A stretch of 64,000 nucleotides of DNA, taken from NCBI GenBank assembly GCA_947623205.1, contig CANQGM010000003.1, forward strand, positions 92,748 to 156,747. The letters run 5' to 3'. Source of the stretch: an uncultured Clostridia bacterium (lineage in GTDB: Bacteria; Bacillota; Clostridia; Oscillospirales; Acutalibacteraceae). The notes under the pieces were generated by a model that worked only from the letters and a program-made list of their open reading frames with translations, ran no database searches and was not told the DNA's origin. Positions within the stretch are counted from its first letter, which is position 1. Each line of letters starts with the position of its first letter. This document shows positions 37,622-48,420 of the stretch, piece after piece. The position numbers were made by a program, and so were the translations under genes.

Positions 37622-38248
37622 TTACTTGGAGTACAACTCAACGATGAGAGTTTCGTCAACTGCAAGAGCGATTTCTTCACGCTTAGCAACAGCAACAACC
37701 TTACCCTCGAAAGTATCGTTATTTACTTCCAAATACTTAGGAACAGGTCTTGAAGCGTTAGCTTCAAATATTGCTTTGAACTTTACGCTTGAACGGCTGC
37801 CTTCTGCGATAGAAATTACATCACCGGGCTTTGTCAGGTAAGAAGGAATGTTTACCTTTCTGCCGTTTACGGTAAAGTGACCGTGAGAAACAAGCTGTCT
37901 TGCTTCGGCATGTGATGAAGCCCAGCCAAGCTTATAAACTGTGTTGTCAAGACGGCTTTCAAGGATAGCAAGCAAAGCTTCACCTGTTTTGCCCTCTTTT
38001 TTTTCTGCAAGCTCATAATAATGTCTGAACTGGCTTTCGAGTACGCCGTAATAACGTTTTGTCATCTGCTTTGCGCGAAGCTGAAGTCCGTACTCGGAAT
38101 TTTTTTTACGACCCTGACCGTGCTGTCCGGGTGCGTATGCTCTGCGAGATACCGAGCATTTGTCTGTAAAGCATCTTTCGCCCTTTAAAAAAAGCTTTTT
38201 GCCTTCTCTGCGGCATTGTCTGCATACAGCTCCTGTATATCTTGCCAT
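37622..38248 (-). CDS. rpsD: 30S ribosomal protein S4
   Basis: 208 aa. The N-terminus keeps a zinc-type Cys set ([23 protein letters not shown]), and the S4 RNA-binding domain is [32 protein letters not shown]. In many bacteria S4 represses its own operon. Confidence 0.98.
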   Translation of the reverse strand: MARYTGAVCRQCRREGKKLFLKGERCFTDKCSVSRRAYAPGQHGQGRKKNSEYGLQLRAKQMTKRYYGVLESQFRHYYELAEKKEGKTGEALLAILESRLDNTVYKLGWASSHAEARQLVSHGHFTVNGRKVNIPSYLTKPGDVISIAEGSRSSVKFKAIFEANASRPVPKYLEVNNDTFEGKVVAVAKREEIALAVDETLIVELYSK

Positions 38249-38274
38249 ATTCGGTTAAACCTCCTGTTAATTAA

Positions 38275-38676
38275 CTATACGCGTCTTCTCTTTGGAGGAC
38301 GGCATCCGTTGTGAGGAATCGGAGTTACATCTTTTATCATTGTAACTTCAAGACCTGCTGACTGCAATGCTCTGATTGCGGCTTCTCTTCCCTGACCGGG
38401 ACCCTTTACATATACTTCAACGGATCTCATACCATGTTCCATTGCGGCTTTTGCAGCTGTTTCAGCTGCTGACTGAGCTGCAAACGGAGTTGACTTTTTT
38501 GAGCCTCTGAATCCGAGCTCGCCTGCGCTTGCCCAAGAAACAGCGTTGCCCTGTGTATCTGAAATAGTAACGATTGTGTTGTTAAAAGTAGATTGAATAT
38601 GCGCTGCGCCCTTTTCTATATTTTTGCGCTCGCGGCGGCGGCGTATAACCCTCTTACCACCTTTTGGTGCTGCCAT
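38275..38676 (-). CDS. rpsK: 30S ribosomal protein S11
   Basis: 133 aa. [42 protein letters not shown] and the C-terminal [16 protein letters not shown] are diagnostic. Platform protein near the mRNA exit. Confidence 0.98.
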   Translation of the reverse strand: MAAPKGGKRVIRRRRERKNIEKGAAHIQSTFNNTIVTISDTQGNAVSWASAGELGFRGSKKSTPFAAQSAAETAAKAAMEHGMRSVEVYVKGPGQGREAAIRALQSAGLEVTMIKDVTPIPHNGCRPPKRRRV

Positions 38677-38691
38677 AGTCCTTTGCCCTCC

Positions 38692-39060
38692 TTACTTCTT
38701 CTTGTTAGCCATGGTTTTGCGCGGACCTTTGCGTGTACGAGCGTTTGTCTTTGAACGCTGACCTCTTACCGGAAGTCCCTTTCTGTGGCGTACACCACGG
38801 TAACAACCAATATCAATAAGTCTTTTAATATCATAAGCTATGTCACGGCGAAGGTCACCTTCAACGCGGCAGTTGTGCTCAATATATTCTCTGAGCTTTG
38901 CTATATCTTCTTCTGTTAAATCTCTGACACGAGTGTCCGGATTAACACCTGTTGCAGCAATAATGTCGTCTGCAGTTTTACGTCCGATACCGTAGATATA
39001 AGTTAAACCGATTTCAACTCTTTTATCTCTCGGTAAGTCAACACCTGCTATACGAGCCAT
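38692..39060 (-). CDS. rpsM: 30S ribosomal protein S13
   Basis: 122 aa. [26 protein letters not shown] opens the protein, and the basic tail [18 protein letters not shown] contacts P-site tRNA. It follows rpmJ. Confidence 0.98.
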   Translation of the reverse strand: MARIAGVDLPRDKRVEIGLTYIYGIGRKTADDIIAATGVNPDTRVRDLTEEDIAKLREYIEHNCRVEGDLRRDIAYDIKRLIDIGCYRGVRHRKGLPVRGQRSKTNARTRKGPRKTMANKKK

Positions 39061-39110
39061 TCAGTTGCACCTCCATATAATTTTAAAATAATAATTAATG
39101 TTTAAGGTAA

Positions 39111-39224
39111 TTAACCCTGACGCTGTTTATGCTTAGGGTTTTCGCAGATAACTAAAATTTTACCTTTTCTTTTAATAACTTTGCACTTATCGCACATTTT
39201 CTTTACTGAAGGTCTGACTTTCAC
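39111..39224 (-). CDS. rpmJ: 50S ribosomal protein L36
   Basis: 37 aa, GTG start with AAAGGA upstream. The sequence [20 protein letters not shown] continues with a final C-x4-H motif, so the zinc-binding CxxC...CxxxxH form is present. Confidence 0.96.
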   Translation of the reverse strand: MKVRPSVKKMCDKCKVIKRKGKILVICENPKHKQRQG

Positions 39225-39267
39225 TTGTAATCATTCCTTTCTAAAAAGTCGTGTTCATTTACCCGGA

Positions 39268-39486
39268 TTATTTTGACCGCCAGGTAATTCTTCCTCTTGT
39301 CAGGTCGTATGGAGACATCTCCACAGTGACCTTATCACCCGGCAAAATACGAATGAAATTCATTCTGAGTTTGCCTGAAATAACAGCTAATATCACGTGA
39401 CCGTTCTGCAGCTCTACCTTAAACTGTGCGTTTGGAAGAGCCTCCTTAACAATACCTTCTATTTCAATTACATCCTGTTTAGACAT
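39268..39486 (-). CDS. infA: Translation initiation factor IF-1
   Basis: 72 aa S1/OB-fold protein. [19 protein letters not shown] opens it, followed by [31 protein letters not shown]. The ATG with CGGAGG upstream is the start; eight further in-frame codons upstream are not translated. Confidence 0.97.
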   Translation of the reverse strand: MSKQDVIEIEGIVKEALPNAQFKVELQNGHVILAVISGKLRMNFIRILPGDKVTVEMSPYDLTRGRITWRSK

Positions 39487-39490
39487 ACCG

Positions 39491-39736
39491 TCAACCTCCG
39501 TCTTTAACAAATTTGCTTAAAATTTTTTTAATTTGCGGATTGGTTTTTAATGAACCCTCGATAACCGTATTTGTAGCATTAATATGAATCAGCTTTTTCT
39601 TTTTTGGATGCTCCAAACGTCTTCTTTTTCCGTCTGCAATATATGCATACTGCGAATCAATATCAAGCACAATAAAAAAGCCGTTTTTATCACGCCCGGC
39701 ATTTGCCCTGACTATACTGCCTTTTACAATTTTCAT
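39491..39736 (-). CDS. KOW-domain RNA-binding protein (L14e-like)
   Basis: 81 aa. [23 protein letters not shown] is a KOW motif, and [12 protein letters not shown] follows. This small protein is conserved in the map-infA interval of many Clostridia and resembles archaeal L14e. Its function in bacteria is not established, but a role in ribosome or RNA binding is likely. It lies 4 bp upstream of infA. Confidence 0.88.
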   Translation of the reverse strand: MKIVKGSIVRANAGRDKNGFFIVLDIDSQYAYIADGKRRRLEHPKKKKLIHINATNTVIEGSLKTNPQIKKILSKFVKDGG

Positions 39737-39745
39737 AAATCACCT

Positions 39746-40498
39746 TTAATCGCACAAGGTCATAATTTTAGGACCGTCGGAAGTGATTGCTATGGTGTGT
39801 TCAAAATGGGCGGAAAGCCTGCCGTCTTTTGTAACGGTGGTCCACTCATCGTCAAGAACACTGACTTCATATGTGCCCGCGTTTACCATGGGTTCAATGG
39901 CAATTGTCATACCCGGAATAAGGCGCACACCGCGTCCCGGTGTGCCGTAATTGGGTACGCTTGGGTCTTCGTGTAACTTCGCACCTACTCCGTGGCCGAC
40001 AAAATCTCGTACCACCGAGTAACTGCGAGCTTCGACATACTCCTGAACCGCGCTGCCTATATCGCCTACACGGTTACCGGCAAGAGCCTTTTTTATTCCC
40101 TCATAAAGGCTCTCCTGAGTAGCGTTAAGCAAAGCCTGCGCCTCTGCGCTGATTTTGCCGCAGGGAAATGTAAAGGCATTATCGCCGTGAAATCCCTCAT
40201 AGTACGCGCCGACATCCACGCTTACTATGTCGCCCTCTTTCAGAACGTGTTTCTTGCTGGGTATGCCATGGATAACCACATTGTTTACGGAAATGCACGC
40301 GCTTGCAGGAAATCCGCCATAACCGAGAAACGAGGGAGTTGCCCCCTGTTTCTCGATATATTTGCGAATAACAGTGTCTATTTCATAAGTAGTAACACCG
40401 GGCTTTACAGCCTCTCCCGCAACACGGAGTGCCTCAGCAGAAATTCTGCATGCGTCTTTCATTTTTGAAAGTTCCCGCGCTGTTTTGATAACTACCAT
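39746..40498 (-). CDS. map: Type I methionine aminopeptidase
   Basis: 250 aa. Removes initiator Met from nascent chains. The five metal ligands are visible: DVGAYYEGFHGDNAFTF (two Asp), VGHGVGAKLHEDP (His), IAIEPMVNAG (Glu) and FEHTIAITSDG (Glu). It is coupled to adk, with a 5-bp gap. Confidence 0.97.
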   Translation of the reverse strand: MVVIKTARELSKMKDACRISAEALRVAGEAVKPGVTTYEIDTVIRKYIEKQGATPSFLGYGGFPASACISVNNVVIHGIPSKKHVLKEGDIVSVDVGAYYEGFHGDNAFTFPCGKISAEAQALLNATQESLYEGIKKALAGNRVGDIGSAVQEYVEARSYSVVRDFVGHGVGAKLHEDPSVPNYGTPGRGVRLIPGMTIAIEPMVNAGTYEVSVLDDEWTTVTKDGRLSAHFEHTIAITSDGPKIMTLCD

Positions 40499-40503
40499 GC
40501 TTA

Positions 40504-41136
40504 TTACGCCTCAATTGCTTTAAGAATAAGATCTGTTGTTTCGTCAACATCATCCTGTCCAACTACATCTACAAGTTTACCCTGCTTTTTGTAGTAAGCT
40601 GCAAGAGGCTCAGTCTCTTTGTGATAAACATCAAGACGAGCAAGCACAGTGTCTGGGTGGTCGTCCTTGCGCTGAACAAGGGTGCCGCCGCAATCGTCGC
40701 AAACTCCATCCTTCTTGGGTTTAAGGTTAACAAGATGATAGGGTCTGCCGCAATTTTCGCAAACACGGCGTCCGGACATACGTTTGATAATTCTTTCATC
40801 AGATACGTCAAGATTAATAACGTATTGAATATCAACTTCCATTTTGTCCAAAGCCTCAGCCTGAGGAATGGTTCTTGGAAAGCCGTCAAGTATAAAACCC
40901 TTTTTGCAGTCGTCTTCGGCAAGTCTCTCTTTTACTATGCCTATAACAACTTCATCGGGTACAAGCTTGCCCTCATCCATATAGGATTTAGCTTTCAGTC
41001 CCATTTCAGTGCCGTTTTTCAGCGCCTCCCGGATCATATTTCCGGTTGAGATGGTGGGAATACCAAAGTGCTCACTAAGTACAGCAGCCTGTGTGCCCTT
41101 ACCTGCACCCGGAGCGCCCAACATAATAATATTCAT
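40504..41136 (-). CDS. adk: Adenylate kinase
   Basis: 210 aa. The P-loop is LGAPGAGKGTQA. The long LID domain holds a four-Cys zinc site, CENCGRPYHLVNLKPKKDGVCDDC (~130-155), as in Gram-positive enzymes. DGFPRTIPQAEALD is conserved. Confidence 0.98.
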   Translation of the reverse strand: MNIIMLGAPGAGKGTQAAVLSEHFGIPTISTGNMIREALKNGTEMGLKAKSYMDEGKLVPDEVVIGIVKERLAEDDCKKGFILDGFPRTIPQAEALDKMEVDIQYVINLDVSDERIIKRMSGRRVCENCGRPYHLVNLKPKKDGVCDDCGGTLVQRKDDHPDTVLARLDVYHKETEPLAAYYKKQGKLVDVVGQDDVDETTDLILKAIEA

Positions 41137-41160
41137 ATTATTATACTCCTTTTTTAATCA

Positions 41161-42471
41161 TTAGTCAAGGAAACCTTTGTAATGACGCATCATCATCTGT
41201 GATTCAAGCTGTTTTACTGTTTCAAGGGCAACGCCAACAAGAATGATGATTGATGTGCCGCCGATTGACATCTGTCCCATACCGGTTGCTGCTCCGTAAA
41301 TATGCGGAAGCAAAGCAATTACAGCAAGGAAGAGAGCGCCAATCAATGTTATTCTTGACAGAATGTTTCTGATGTAATCAGCGGTCGGTGAACCCGGACG
41401 TATGCCCGGAACAGTACCGTTGTTTGACTTCAGATTATTTGCCATTTCTATGGGATTATATTGGATTGTAGTGTAGAAATAAGCAAACATTATGATTAAA
41501 ATAAAGTATAATACCATGTAGAGCCAGCCGCTTGTGTTGAAGGCAGCAAAGAATGCGCCCCAAAAACCGTCTCCCGGCTGAATATTAAGGAATATATTGA
41601 TAGTTCCCGGAATTGATAAAATTGAGCTGGCAAAGATGATTGGCAGCACGCCGCCGAGAGCAACCTTTATTGGAAGGTGGCTTGACTGACCGCCGTACAT
41701 TTTTCTGCCAACCACGCGTTTTGCGTATTGGATAGGAATTCTTCTTTCGCTGTCCTGCATAAAAGTTATAACCCAGATAACGGCTATAAAGATGATGATC
41801 CAAAGCGGTACAAGGAAATAATACTGAGTCTGACCCTCTGAACCGAGTCCCCAATACTGACCGAGAATACTGAATGTTGCAGGAAGCTGAGCAACGATTC
41901 CCGCAAAAAGAAGAATTGAAATACCGTTGCCTATGCCGTGGTTGTTGATTTGCTCACCAAGCCACATCATAATTGCAGTTCCTGCCGTAAATACAAGAAC
42001 AATTACAATTGCAGAAAACCAAAAATCAAAACCGTTGTTATAAACCGTAACGCCTTTGCCTCTGAGATACATAAAATAAGCAGTACCCTGAATAAGACCC
42101 AGACCAACGGTTACATAACGTGTGATCGTACCGATTTTTCTTCTTCCTGCTTCGCCCTCTTTTGCCATTCTCTCAAGTGGAGGAATAGCTACGCAGAGAA
42201 GCTGCATAATGATAGAGCTGTTGATGTAAGGCGTTACACCCATTGCAAATAACGTTGCATTTGAAAATGCGCCGCCTGATAGCGTGTTAAGATAGGCAAG
42301 CATTGTATTTCCTGTTGAAATACCGCCCATTGCTTCGGCAAGAGCCTTTACGTCCAGAAAAGGAACCGTTATAACCGAACCGATTCTGAAAACAATGATA
42401 ATTAAAATTGTAAAAATGATTTTCTTTCTTAAATCAGGAATTGACCAAGCGTTTCTGATTGTTTTAAACAC
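41161..42471 (-). CDS. secY: Protein translocase subunit SecY
   Basis: 436 aa, ten membrane helices. It begins FKTIRNAWSIPDLRKKIIFTILIIIVFRIGSVITVP, and the plug region GGAFSNATLFAMGVTPYINSSIIMQLL is conserved. It abuts rplO with no gap. Confidence 0.98.
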   Translation of the reverse strand: MFKTIRNAWSIPDLRKKIIFTILIIIVFRIGSVITVPFLDVKALAEAMGGISTGNTMLAYLNTLSGGAFSNATLFAMGVTPYINSSIIMQLLCVAIPPLERMAKEGEAGRRKIGTITRYVTVGLGLIQGTAYFMYLRGKGVTVYNNGFDFWFSAIVIVLVFTAGTAIMMWLGEQINNHGIGNGISILLFAGIVAQLPATFSILGQYWGLGSEGQTQYYFLVPLWIIIFIAVIWVITFMQDSERRIPIQYAKRVVGRKMYGGQSSHLPIKVALGGVLPIIFASSILSIPGTINIFLNIQPGDGFWGAFFAAFNTSGWLYMVLYFILIIMFAYFYTTIQYNPIEMANNLKSNNGTVPGIRPGSPTADYIRNILSRITLIGALFLAVIALLPHIYGAATGMGQMSIGGTSIIILVGVALETVKQLESQMMMRHYKGFLD

Positions 42472-42915
42472 TTAAATCACCTCTGCCTTTCCGCCTGCAG
42501 CTTCAATTGCAGCTTTAGCTGATTTGGAAAAAGCTGATACTTTCACTGTAAGTTTTTTATCAAGCTTACCGTTACCCAAAACCTTAACAGCGTCAAACCT
42601 GTTTTTGAGAACACCTGCATTAACAAGAGCGTTAATATCTACCGTTGCACCGTCTTCAAACTTTCTGTTCAAAGTACTGAGGTTAACTTCAGCTACGTTT
42701 TTAGCAAAGATGTTGTTAAAACCTCTTTTAGGAACGCGACGCTGTAATGGCATTTGACCGCCTTCAAACCCCGGTCTTATGCTGCCGCCTGAACGTGCCT
42801 TTTGACCTTTGTGACCCTTGCCGGCTGTTTTGCCCCAGCCTGAGCCGTGACCTCTGCCGATTCTTTTAGCGGTCTTTTTTGAACCCTCAACCGGAGAAAG
42901 TTCATGTAACTTCAT
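42472..42915 (-). CDS. rplO: 50S ribosomal protein L15
   Basis: 147 aa. The Gly-rich [25 protein letters not shown] and the [17 protein letters not shown] signature are present. Confidence 0.98.
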   Translation of the reverse strand: MKLHELSPVEGSKKTAKRIGRGHGSGWGKTAGKGHKGQKARSGGSIRPGFEGGQMPLQRRVPKRGFNNIFAKNVAEVNLSTLNRKFEDGATVDINALVNAGVLKNRFDAVKVLGNGKLDKKLTVKVSAFSKSAKAAIEAAGGKAEVI

Positions 42916-42933
42916 AAGTTCGCACCTCCTTGC

Positions 42934-43104
42934 TTACGCTTCACTAACCTCTATGAGGTGGATGATTTTTGCTACCTTGCCTTTTGTCTGAGGGTTGTCG
43001 GGCTGTGTTGTTGTATCACCGATTTTCTTCAGACCCAAAGCGTGGGCGGTTGCAATTTGATCCTTTTTTGAACCGATAAGACTTTTAACCAATTTAATCG
43101 TCAT
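42934..43104 (-). CDS. rpmD: 50S ribosomal protein L30
   Basis: 56 aa. MTIKLVKSLIGSKKDQIATA opens the protein, followed by HALGLKKIGDT and a tail ending IIHLIEVSEA. AGGTTG/GGGAGG lies upstream of the ATG. Too short to be caught by a 60-aa ORF cut-off, but it fills the expected slot between rplO and rpsE. Confidence 0.96.
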   Translation of the reverse strand: MTIKLVKSLIGSKKDQIATAHALGLKKIGDTTTQPDNPQTKGKVAKIIHLIEVSEA

Positions 43105-43121
43105 TATAAGCAACCTCCCTA

Positions 43122-43619
43122 TTATAAAATTTCTTTAACAGATTTACTGCGGACAGCGGCAACTTCTTCAGCGGTTCTGAGAGCCGCAAGTCCTGCGAGC
43201 GTAGCTCTTACTACATTGCACGGATTATTTGAACGAAGCGCTTTTGTTCTGATGTCCTTAATTCCCACTGCTTCAACAACGGCACGCACCGGACCGCCCG
43301 CAATAACGCCTGTACCGGGAGCGGCAGGCTTCATAAGAACTCTGCCTGCACCGAATTCGCCTATTATCTCGTGCGGAATTGTTGTACCTCTGAGAGAAAC
43401 CTTCATAAGGTTTTTCTTTGCGTCCTCAATACCCTTGCGAATAGCGTCGGGTACTTCGCCTGCTTTTCCGATGCCGAAACCTACTGTTCCTTTACCGTCG
43501 CCTACAACAACGAGAGCCGCAAACTTAAAAATTCTGCCGCCCTTAACCGTTTTTGATACTCGGTTAATGGCAACTACCTTTTCATTTAATTCGCCGTTTA
43601 TTTCTACTGTTTTAGCCAA
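43122..43619 (-). CDS. rpsE: 30S ribosomal protein S5
   Basis: 165 aa. [52 protein letters not shown] is the double-stranded RNA-binding fold of S5. It continues with the [23 protein letters not shown] signature. Confidence 0.98.
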   Translation of the reverse strand: MAKTVEINGELNEKVVAINRVSKTVKGGRIFKFAALVVVGDGKGTVGFGIGKAGEVPDAIRKGIEDAKKNLMKVSLRGTTIPHEIIGEFGAGRVLMKPAAPGTGVIAGGPVRAVVEAVGIKDIRTKALRSNNPCNVVRATLAGLAALRTAEEVAAVRSKSVKEIL

Positions 43620-43637
43620 AGTTATTCCTCCTCTTCC

Positions 43638-43997
43638 TTAGAAATTGAGGCCGCCCTCACGGGCGCCTTCGGCCAATTCCTTAACACGGCCGTGATATAT
43701 GTTACCGCCTCTGTCGAAAACTACATCGACGATATTTTTGGCTTTTGCACGTTCTGCTACGAGTACGCCGACTGCCTTTGCTGCTTCTTTATTTCCGCCG
43801 TTAGCAGTAATTGACTTGTCAAGGCTTGAAGCCTGAGCAAGCGTAACACCGGCTACGTCATCAATAATCTGAGCGTAGATATTATTGCTGGAGCGGAATA
43901 CGCACAAACGCGGACAAGCTGCCGTACCGCTTATTTTGCTGCGGACTCTCTTATGGCGTTTTGCGCGTGCCTTTTTTGTATCAGGTCTGCTTACCAT
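43638..43997 (-). CDS. rplR: 50S ribosomal protein L18
   Basis: 119 aa, 5S rRNA-binding. [24 protein letters not shown] sequence and the C-terminal [26 protein letters not shown] are diagnostic. The ATG of MVSRPDTKK is chosen; a GTG 3 codons upstream is inside the Shine-Dalgarno. Confidence 0.97.
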   Translation of the reverse strand: MVSRPDTKKARAKRHKRVRSKISGTAACPRLCVFRSSNNIYAQIIDDVAGVTLAQASSLDKSITANGGNKEAAKAVGVLVAERAKAKNIVDVVFDRGGNIYHGRVKELAEGAREGGLNF

Positions 43998-44013
43998 TAT
44001 TTTCACTCCTTAA

Positions 44014-44556
44014 TTATTTGCCCTTACCGGCCTTGCCTTCCTTGCGGCGGATAATTTCATCAACGTACTTAATACCTTTGCCCTTATACGGCTCCGGCTT
44101 ACGTTTTTCTCTTACTTCGGCAGCAAACTGACCAACCTTTTGCTTATCAATGCCGACTATTACAATTTTGTTTGGGTCCGGAACTTCAATTTTAATATCG
44201 TCCGTATCCTCAACAATAACCTGGTGTGAATAACCAAGGTTCATAACGCATTTGTTACCCTGTTTCTGAACACGGTAACCAACACCGTTTACTTCAAGCT
44301 CTTTCTTAAATCCTTCGGTAACACCAATAACCATATTTTGAATCAGTGTTCTTGTAAGACCGTGAAGCGAGCGATTTTCTTTTGCGTCGTTAGGACGTGT
44401 AACCTCAATTACATCGCCCTTGATTTCAACTGTCATGGCAGGATTGTATTTAAAATCAAGCAAACCCTTCGGACCTTTAACAGTGATTACGCCGTCAGCA
44501 ATAGTTGCTGTAACACCGGCGGGAATATTTACAGGTTTTCTTCCAATTCGAGACAT
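44014..44556 (-). CDS. rplF: 50S ribosomal protein L6
   Basis: 180 aa, two L6 folds. SRIGRKPVNIPAGV opens it, and the second-domain signature PEPYKGKGIKYVDEIIRRKEGKAGK closes it. Confidence 0.98.
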   Translation of the reverse strand: MSRIGRKPVNIPAGVTATIADGVITVKGPKGLLDFKYNPAMTVEIKGDVIEVTRPNDAKENRSLHGLTRTLIQNMVIGVTEGFKKELEVNGVGYRVQKQGNKCVMNLGYSHQVIVEDTDDIKIEVPDPNKIVIVGIDKQKVGQFAAEVREKRKPEPYKGKGIKYVDEIIRRKEGKAGKGK

Positions 44557-44570
44557 TATCGCACCTCCTG

Positions 44571-44969
44571 TTACCAGATGTAAGCAAGAACTTCGCCGCC
44601 AACATGCTCTGCGCGCGCCTTACGGTCGGTCATAACGCCTTTAGACGTAGAGATGATAGCGATGCCGAGTCCCTTCATTACCTTTGGCATTTCTTCTGCA
44701 TTGCTGTAAATACGCAAACCGGGCTTTGAAACGCGGCGAAGACCTGTAATAACCGGAGTCTTGCCGTCCAAATATTTAAGGGTCACCTTAATTACGCCCT
44801 GCTTGCCGTCTTCTATAACTGTGAAATTCTTAATGTAACCTTCATCAAGAAGAATCTGACAAATTGACTTCTTGAGGTTTGAAGAAGGAATTTCAACAGA
44901 ATCATGTTTAGCCGAATTAGCGTTACGAATCCTTGTAAGTAAATCGGCGATTGTATCTGTGATCTGCAT
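44571..44969 (-). CDS. rpsH: 30S ribosomal protein S8
   Basis: 132 aa. [28 protein letters not shown] opens it and [31 protein letters not shown] closes it. S8 is the translational repressor of the spc operon in E. coli. Confidence 0.98.
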   Translation of the reverse strand: MQITDTIADLLTRIRNANSAKHDSVEIPSSNLKKSICQILLDEGYIKNFTVIEDGKQGVIKVTLKYLDGKTPVITGLRRVSKPGLRIYSNAEEMPKVMKGLGIAIISTSKGVMTDRKARAEHVGGEVLAYIW

Positions 44970-44988
44970 TTACATTTACCTCCCTTGC

Positions 44989-45174
44989 TTACCAGCTTGC
45001 TTTCTTTACACCCGGAATTTCGCCCTTGTAAGCGAGCTCACGGAAGCAAATACGACAAATTCCATACTTGCGAAGGTAGGCGTGTGGTCTACCACAGATT
45101 TTACATCTTGAATACTCTCTTGTTGAGAATTTCTGCTTTCTCTGCTGTTTTACTTTCATTGCAGTTTTAGCCAC
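44989..45174 (-). CDS. rpsN: 30S ribosomal protein S14, zinc-binding (type Z)
   Basis: 61 aa, the short zinc form. The ribbon is [20 protein letters not shown]. Confidence 0.98.
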   Translation of the reverse strand: MAKTAMKVKQQRKQKFSTREYSRCKICGRPHAYLRKYGICRICFRELAYKGEIPGVKKASW

Positions 45175-45186
45175 AACAATCCCTCC

Positions 45187-45726
45187 TTACTTTGAAAACG
45201 GTGCGCCCATAAGCGATAAAAGCTCACGAGCCTCTTCGTCTGTGCTTGCGGTCGTAACAAAGCAAATGTCCATACCGCGTACTTTGTCAACCTTGTCATA
45301 ATCAATTTCGGGGAAAATGAGCTGCTCTTTAAGACCCATGTTATAATTTCCTCTGCCGTCGAACGAGTCGGGATTTATACCTCTGAAGTCTCTTACTCGG
45401 GGAAGCGCAACATTAAAAAGTCTGTCAAGAAATTCATACATTCTTTCGCCTCTAAGCGTTACCTTGCAGCCAATTGGCATTCCTTCTCTGAGTTTAAAGT
45501 TAGCAACTGATTTTCTCGCTCTGCATATCATTGGTTTCTGCCCTGTAATGGCAGCAATATCCGAACAGATAGCGTCAATTGTTTTTGAGTTTTCTTTAGC
45601 TTCGCCTGCGCCTACGTTGATAACGATTTTATCAAGCTTGGGAATCTGCATTGTACTCTTGTAGGAGAATTTTGACATAAGAGCAGGTGCAACTTCTTTT
45701 GAATAATATTCTTTAAGTCTTGCCAT
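45187..45726 (-). CDS. rplE: 50S ribosomal protein L5
   Basis: 179 aa, 5S rRNA-binding. [18 protein letters not shown] and the [25 protein letters not shown] signature are present. Confidence 0.98.
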   Translation of the reverse strand: MARLKEYYSKEVAPALMSKFSYKSTMQIPKLDKIVINVGAGEAKENSKTIDAICSDIAAITGQKPMICRARKSVANFKLREGMPIGCKVTLRGERMYEFLDRLFNVALPRVRDFRGINPDSFDGRGNYNMGLKEQLIFPEIDYDKVDKVRGMDICFVTTASTDEEARELLSLMGAPFSK

Positions 45727-45741
45727 ATCTTAATTTCCTCC

Positions 45742-46059
45742 TTAAAGCGCTTCGCCGCATTTAGCGCAAACTCTGCCCTTTGAGCCGTCTTCATAAATTT
45801 TATGAGCAACTCTGGTAGGCTTTTTGCATCTTGGGCAAACAATCTGAACCTTACACGCATACATTGCGCCTTCAGCCTTGATTATGCCGCCCTGTTCGCC
45901 CATTTTTCTGGGTTTAACGTGCTTTGAAACCATGTTGATTTTTTCTACGATAATTTTGCCTTCTTTGGGGCTTACAGCCAGTACCTGACCTTTTTTGCCC
46001 TTATCCTTACCGCTGATAACAATAACGGTGTCGCCGGTTTTTACATGAACCTTACTCAA
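45742..46059 (-). CDS. rplX: 50S ribosomal protein L24
   Basis: 105 aa, KOW domain (KVHVKTGDTVIVISGKDKGKKGQVL). I start at the TTG of MSKVHVKTGD, which has GGAGGTG 6 bases upstream. The ATG five codons earlier overlaps the rplN stop and lacks a site. The C-terminal half has CPRCKKPTRVAHKIYEDGSKGRVCAKC, a zinc-ribbon-like Cys set. Confidence 0.95.
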   Translation of the reverse strand: MSKVHVKTGDTVIVISGKDKGKKGQVLAVSPKEGKIIVEKINMVSKHVKPRKMGEQGGIIKAEGAMYACKVQIVCPRCKKPTRVAHKIYEDGSKGRVCAKCGEAL

Positions 46060-46073
46060 TTGTGACACCTCCA

Positions 46074-46442
46074 TTAAAGTACTTCCGGAGCGAGCGATAA
46101 TATCTTCATAAAGTCTTTTTCACGAAGCTCTCTTGCTACCGGACCAAAAATACGAGTACCCCTTGGGTTTTTATCTTCTTTAATAATTACAGCCGCATTT
46201 TCATCAAAGCGGATGTATGTGCCGTCCTCACGTCTTACGCCCTTAGCCGAACGTACAACAACGGCTTTAACCACGTCGCCTTTTTTAACAACACCGCCGG
46301 GTGCTGCTTTTTTAACAGAAGCAACGATTACATCGCCAATGTTGGCATATCTCCTTCTGGTACCGCCGAGTACACGAATGCACATAAGTTCTTTTGCGCC
46401 GGTGTTGTCGGCAACCTTGAGGATGGTTTGCTGTTGAATCAC
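46074..46442 (-). CDS. rplN: 50S ribosomal protein L14
   Basis: 122 aa, GTG start with GGAGG upstream. [27 protein letters not shown] is diagnostic. Confidence 0.98.
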   Translation of the reverse strand: MIQQQTILKVADNTGAKELMCIRVLGGTRRRYANIGDVIVASVKKAAPGGVVKKGDVVKAVVVRSAKGVRREDGTYIRFDENAAVIIKEDKNPRGTRIFGPVARELREKDFMKILSLAPEVL

Positions 46443-46475
46443 AGTGTGTTCCTCCTTTTCTCAAAGCCGCTAAAC

Positions 46476-46736
46476 TTATTTAGCTTTCTCAATAATCTCG
46501 ACGAGTCTCCATCTTTTATCCTTAGAAAGAGGACGGGTCTCCATAACCTTAACACGGTCGCCTATATTGCACTCGTTGTTTTCGTCGTGTGCTTTAAAAC
46601 GAACTGTGCGCTTAACAATTTTGTTATAAAGCTTATGCTTTACGCTGTCTTCAACCGCAACAACAATTGTTTTATCCATTTTGTTGCTTACAACTTTGCC
46701 GACAACGGATTTTCTCATGTTTCTTTCTTCACTCAC
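46476..46736 (-). CDS. rpsQ: 30S ribosomal protein S17
   Basis: 86 aa OB-fold protein. [57 protein letters not shown]. Confidence 0.98.
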   Translation of the reverse strand: MSEERNMRKSVVGKVVSNKMDKTIVVAVEDSVKHKLYNKIVKRTVRFKAHDENNECNIGDRVKVMETRPLSKDKRWRLVEIIEKAK

Positions 46737-46753
46737 TGTTAAGTCCCCCTCTC

Positions 46754-46957
46754 TTAAACTTCAACGCCGTCAAGTTCACGCTTGCGGAGAATTGTTAAAA
46801 CTCTTGCAATGTCTTTTTTAACGGCACCGATTCTGGATGAGTTTTCAAGCTGATTAACAGCAAGCTGGAAACGAAGATTAAATAATTCTTCTTTGAGTTC
46901 TGTGAGCTTTAACTCAAGCTCTTCAACCGACATATCTCTGAGTTCTGATGCTTTCAT
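46754..46957 (-). CDS. rpmC: 50S ribosomal protein L29
   Basis: 67 aa helical hairpin. [35 protein letters not shown]. The ATG overlaps the rplP stop (TAATG). Confidence 0.98.
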   Translation of the reverse strand: MKASELRDMSVEELELKLTELKEELFNLRFQLAVNQLENSSRIGAVKKDIARVLTILRKRELDGVEV

Positions 46958-47376
46958 TACTGCTCACCCTCCTCTTTTTTAACAAACTTGCACTTTATCG
47001 GCAGCTTTGCCGAAGCAAGACGAAGAGCCTCTCTTGCCGTAGCTTCATCAACACCGCCGAGCTCAAACATAACTCTGCCCGGCTTAACAACAGCCACCCA
47101 ATATTCGGGTGAACCTTTACCTGAACCCATTCGGGTCTCGGCGGGTTTTGCCGTAACAGGCTTGTCTGGGAATATTTTTATCCAAACTTTACCGAATCTT
47201 TTGCAGTAACGAGTCATGGCAACACGGGCAGCTTCGATCTGATTTGAAGTGATCCATGCAGGCTCTGTTGCCTGAAGACCGAAATCACCGTAAGTAACCT
47301 TGTTACCGCGAAGAGCTTTACCGGTCATACGACCTCTGTGTACTCTTCTGTACTTAACTCTCTTAGGCAATAACAT
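46957..47376 (-). CDS. rplP: 50S ribosomal protein L16
   Basis: 139 aa. [58 protein letters not shown]. It overlaps rpsC by one base. Confidence 0.98.
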   Translation of the reverse strand: MLLPKRVKYRRVHRGRMTGKALRGNKVTYGDFGLQATEPAWITSNQIEAARVAMTRYCKRFGKVWIKIFPDKPVTAKPAETRMGSGKGSPEYWVAVVKPGRVMFELGGVDEATAREALRLASAKLPIKCKFVKKEEGEQ

Positions 47377-48047
47377 TACTTTCTGCCTCCTTCTCTGTGG
47401 GGCTTTTTCGGTTTGACCTCGTTAAGAACTTCTCCCTTATAAATCCATACCTTAACGCCGATTTTACCGTAAGTTGTATTAGCTTCCGCAAAACCGTAGT
47501 CAATATCTGCACGGAGCGTCTGAAGCGGGATCGTACCTTCGTGATACTGTTCCGAACGGGCAATTTCAGCGCCGCCGAGACGTCCTGAACACATAATTTT
47601 TATACCCTTTGCACCGCGGCGCATTGCGTTGCCGATTGACTGCTTCATTGCGCGGCGGAATGAAATTCTCTTTTCAAGCTGCTTAGCAACATTTTCTGCT
47701 GCAAGCTGAGCGTCAAGCTCAGGAGCCTTGACCTCTATAATGTTCAGGGCAACAGGCTTGCCGAGTATGCTTTCACACTGAGCTCTGAGCTTTTCAATTT
47801 CAGCGCCGCCCTTACCGATTACAAGACCGGGTTTAGCGCAGTGAATACTGATTCTTACTCTTTTACCGTCACGTTCGATTTCAATTTTAGAAACACCGAA
47901 TTTAAAAAGCTGCGCCTTCAGTGTTTTACGAAGGTTATAGTCTTCAACGAGTGTGTCGCCAAAGTCTTTTTTGTTTGCAAACCAACGTGAATCCCAATCT
48001 TTAATAACACCTACACGAAGACCGTGCGGATTAACTTTTTGACCCAT
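47376..48047 (-). CDS. rpsC: 30S ribosomal protein S3
   Basis: 223 aa with an N-terminal KH domain ([20 protein letters not shown]) and the C-terminal S3 domain ([22 protein letters not shown]). Confidence 0.98.
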   Translation of the reverse strand: MGQKVNPHGLRVGVIKDWDSRWFANKKDFGDTLVEDYNLRKTLKAQLFKFGVSKIEIERDGKRVRISIHCAKPGLVIGKGGAEIEKLRAQCESILGKPVALNIIEVKAPELDAQLAAENVAKQLEKRISFRRAMKQSIGNAMRRGAKGIKIMCSGRLGGAEIARSEQYHEGTIPLQTLRADIDYGFAEANTTYGKIGVKVWIYKGEVLNEVKPKKPHREGGRK

Positions 48048-48061
48048 AATCTAACCTCCCC

Positions 48062-48400
48062 TTAGTCTTCTTTTTCCTTGAGAACGAGGGTAATGTGAGA
48101 AGTTCTTTTGTTTATTCTGAACGCTCTGCCCTGTGCTCTCGGACGAATTCTTTTAAGGATGGGGCCTGCTGTTGCGTTGCACTCCGCAACGTAAAGCCTG
48201 GATACATCCATATCATGGTTGTTCTCAGCATTTGCCATAGCTGAATGGAGCAGCTTTAAAAGCGGCTCGCAAGCGGCCTTGGGAGTGTGCTTAAGAACAG
48301 CTTCCGCATACTTAGCGTCTTTGCCTCTTATAAGGTCAAGAACAACGCCGACCTTGCGGGGTGAAATACGAACAAATCTTGCATTTGCTTTAGCTTCCAT
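48062..48400 (-). CDS. rplV: 50S ribosomal protein L22
   Basis: 112 aa. [30 protein letters not shown] and the C-terminal [22 protein letters not shown] are diagnostic. It lines the exit tunnel. ATG at 48400 is chosen; a TTG two codons earlier sits too near the AAGGAG. Confidence 0.96.
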   Translation of the reverse strand: MEAKANARFVRISPRKVGVVLDLIRGKDAKYAEAVLKHTPKAACEPLLKLLHSAMANAENNHDMDVSRLYVAECNATAGPILKRIRPRAQGRAFRINKRTSHITLVLKEKED

Positions 48401-48420
48401 CTGCAATACTCTCCTTCCGC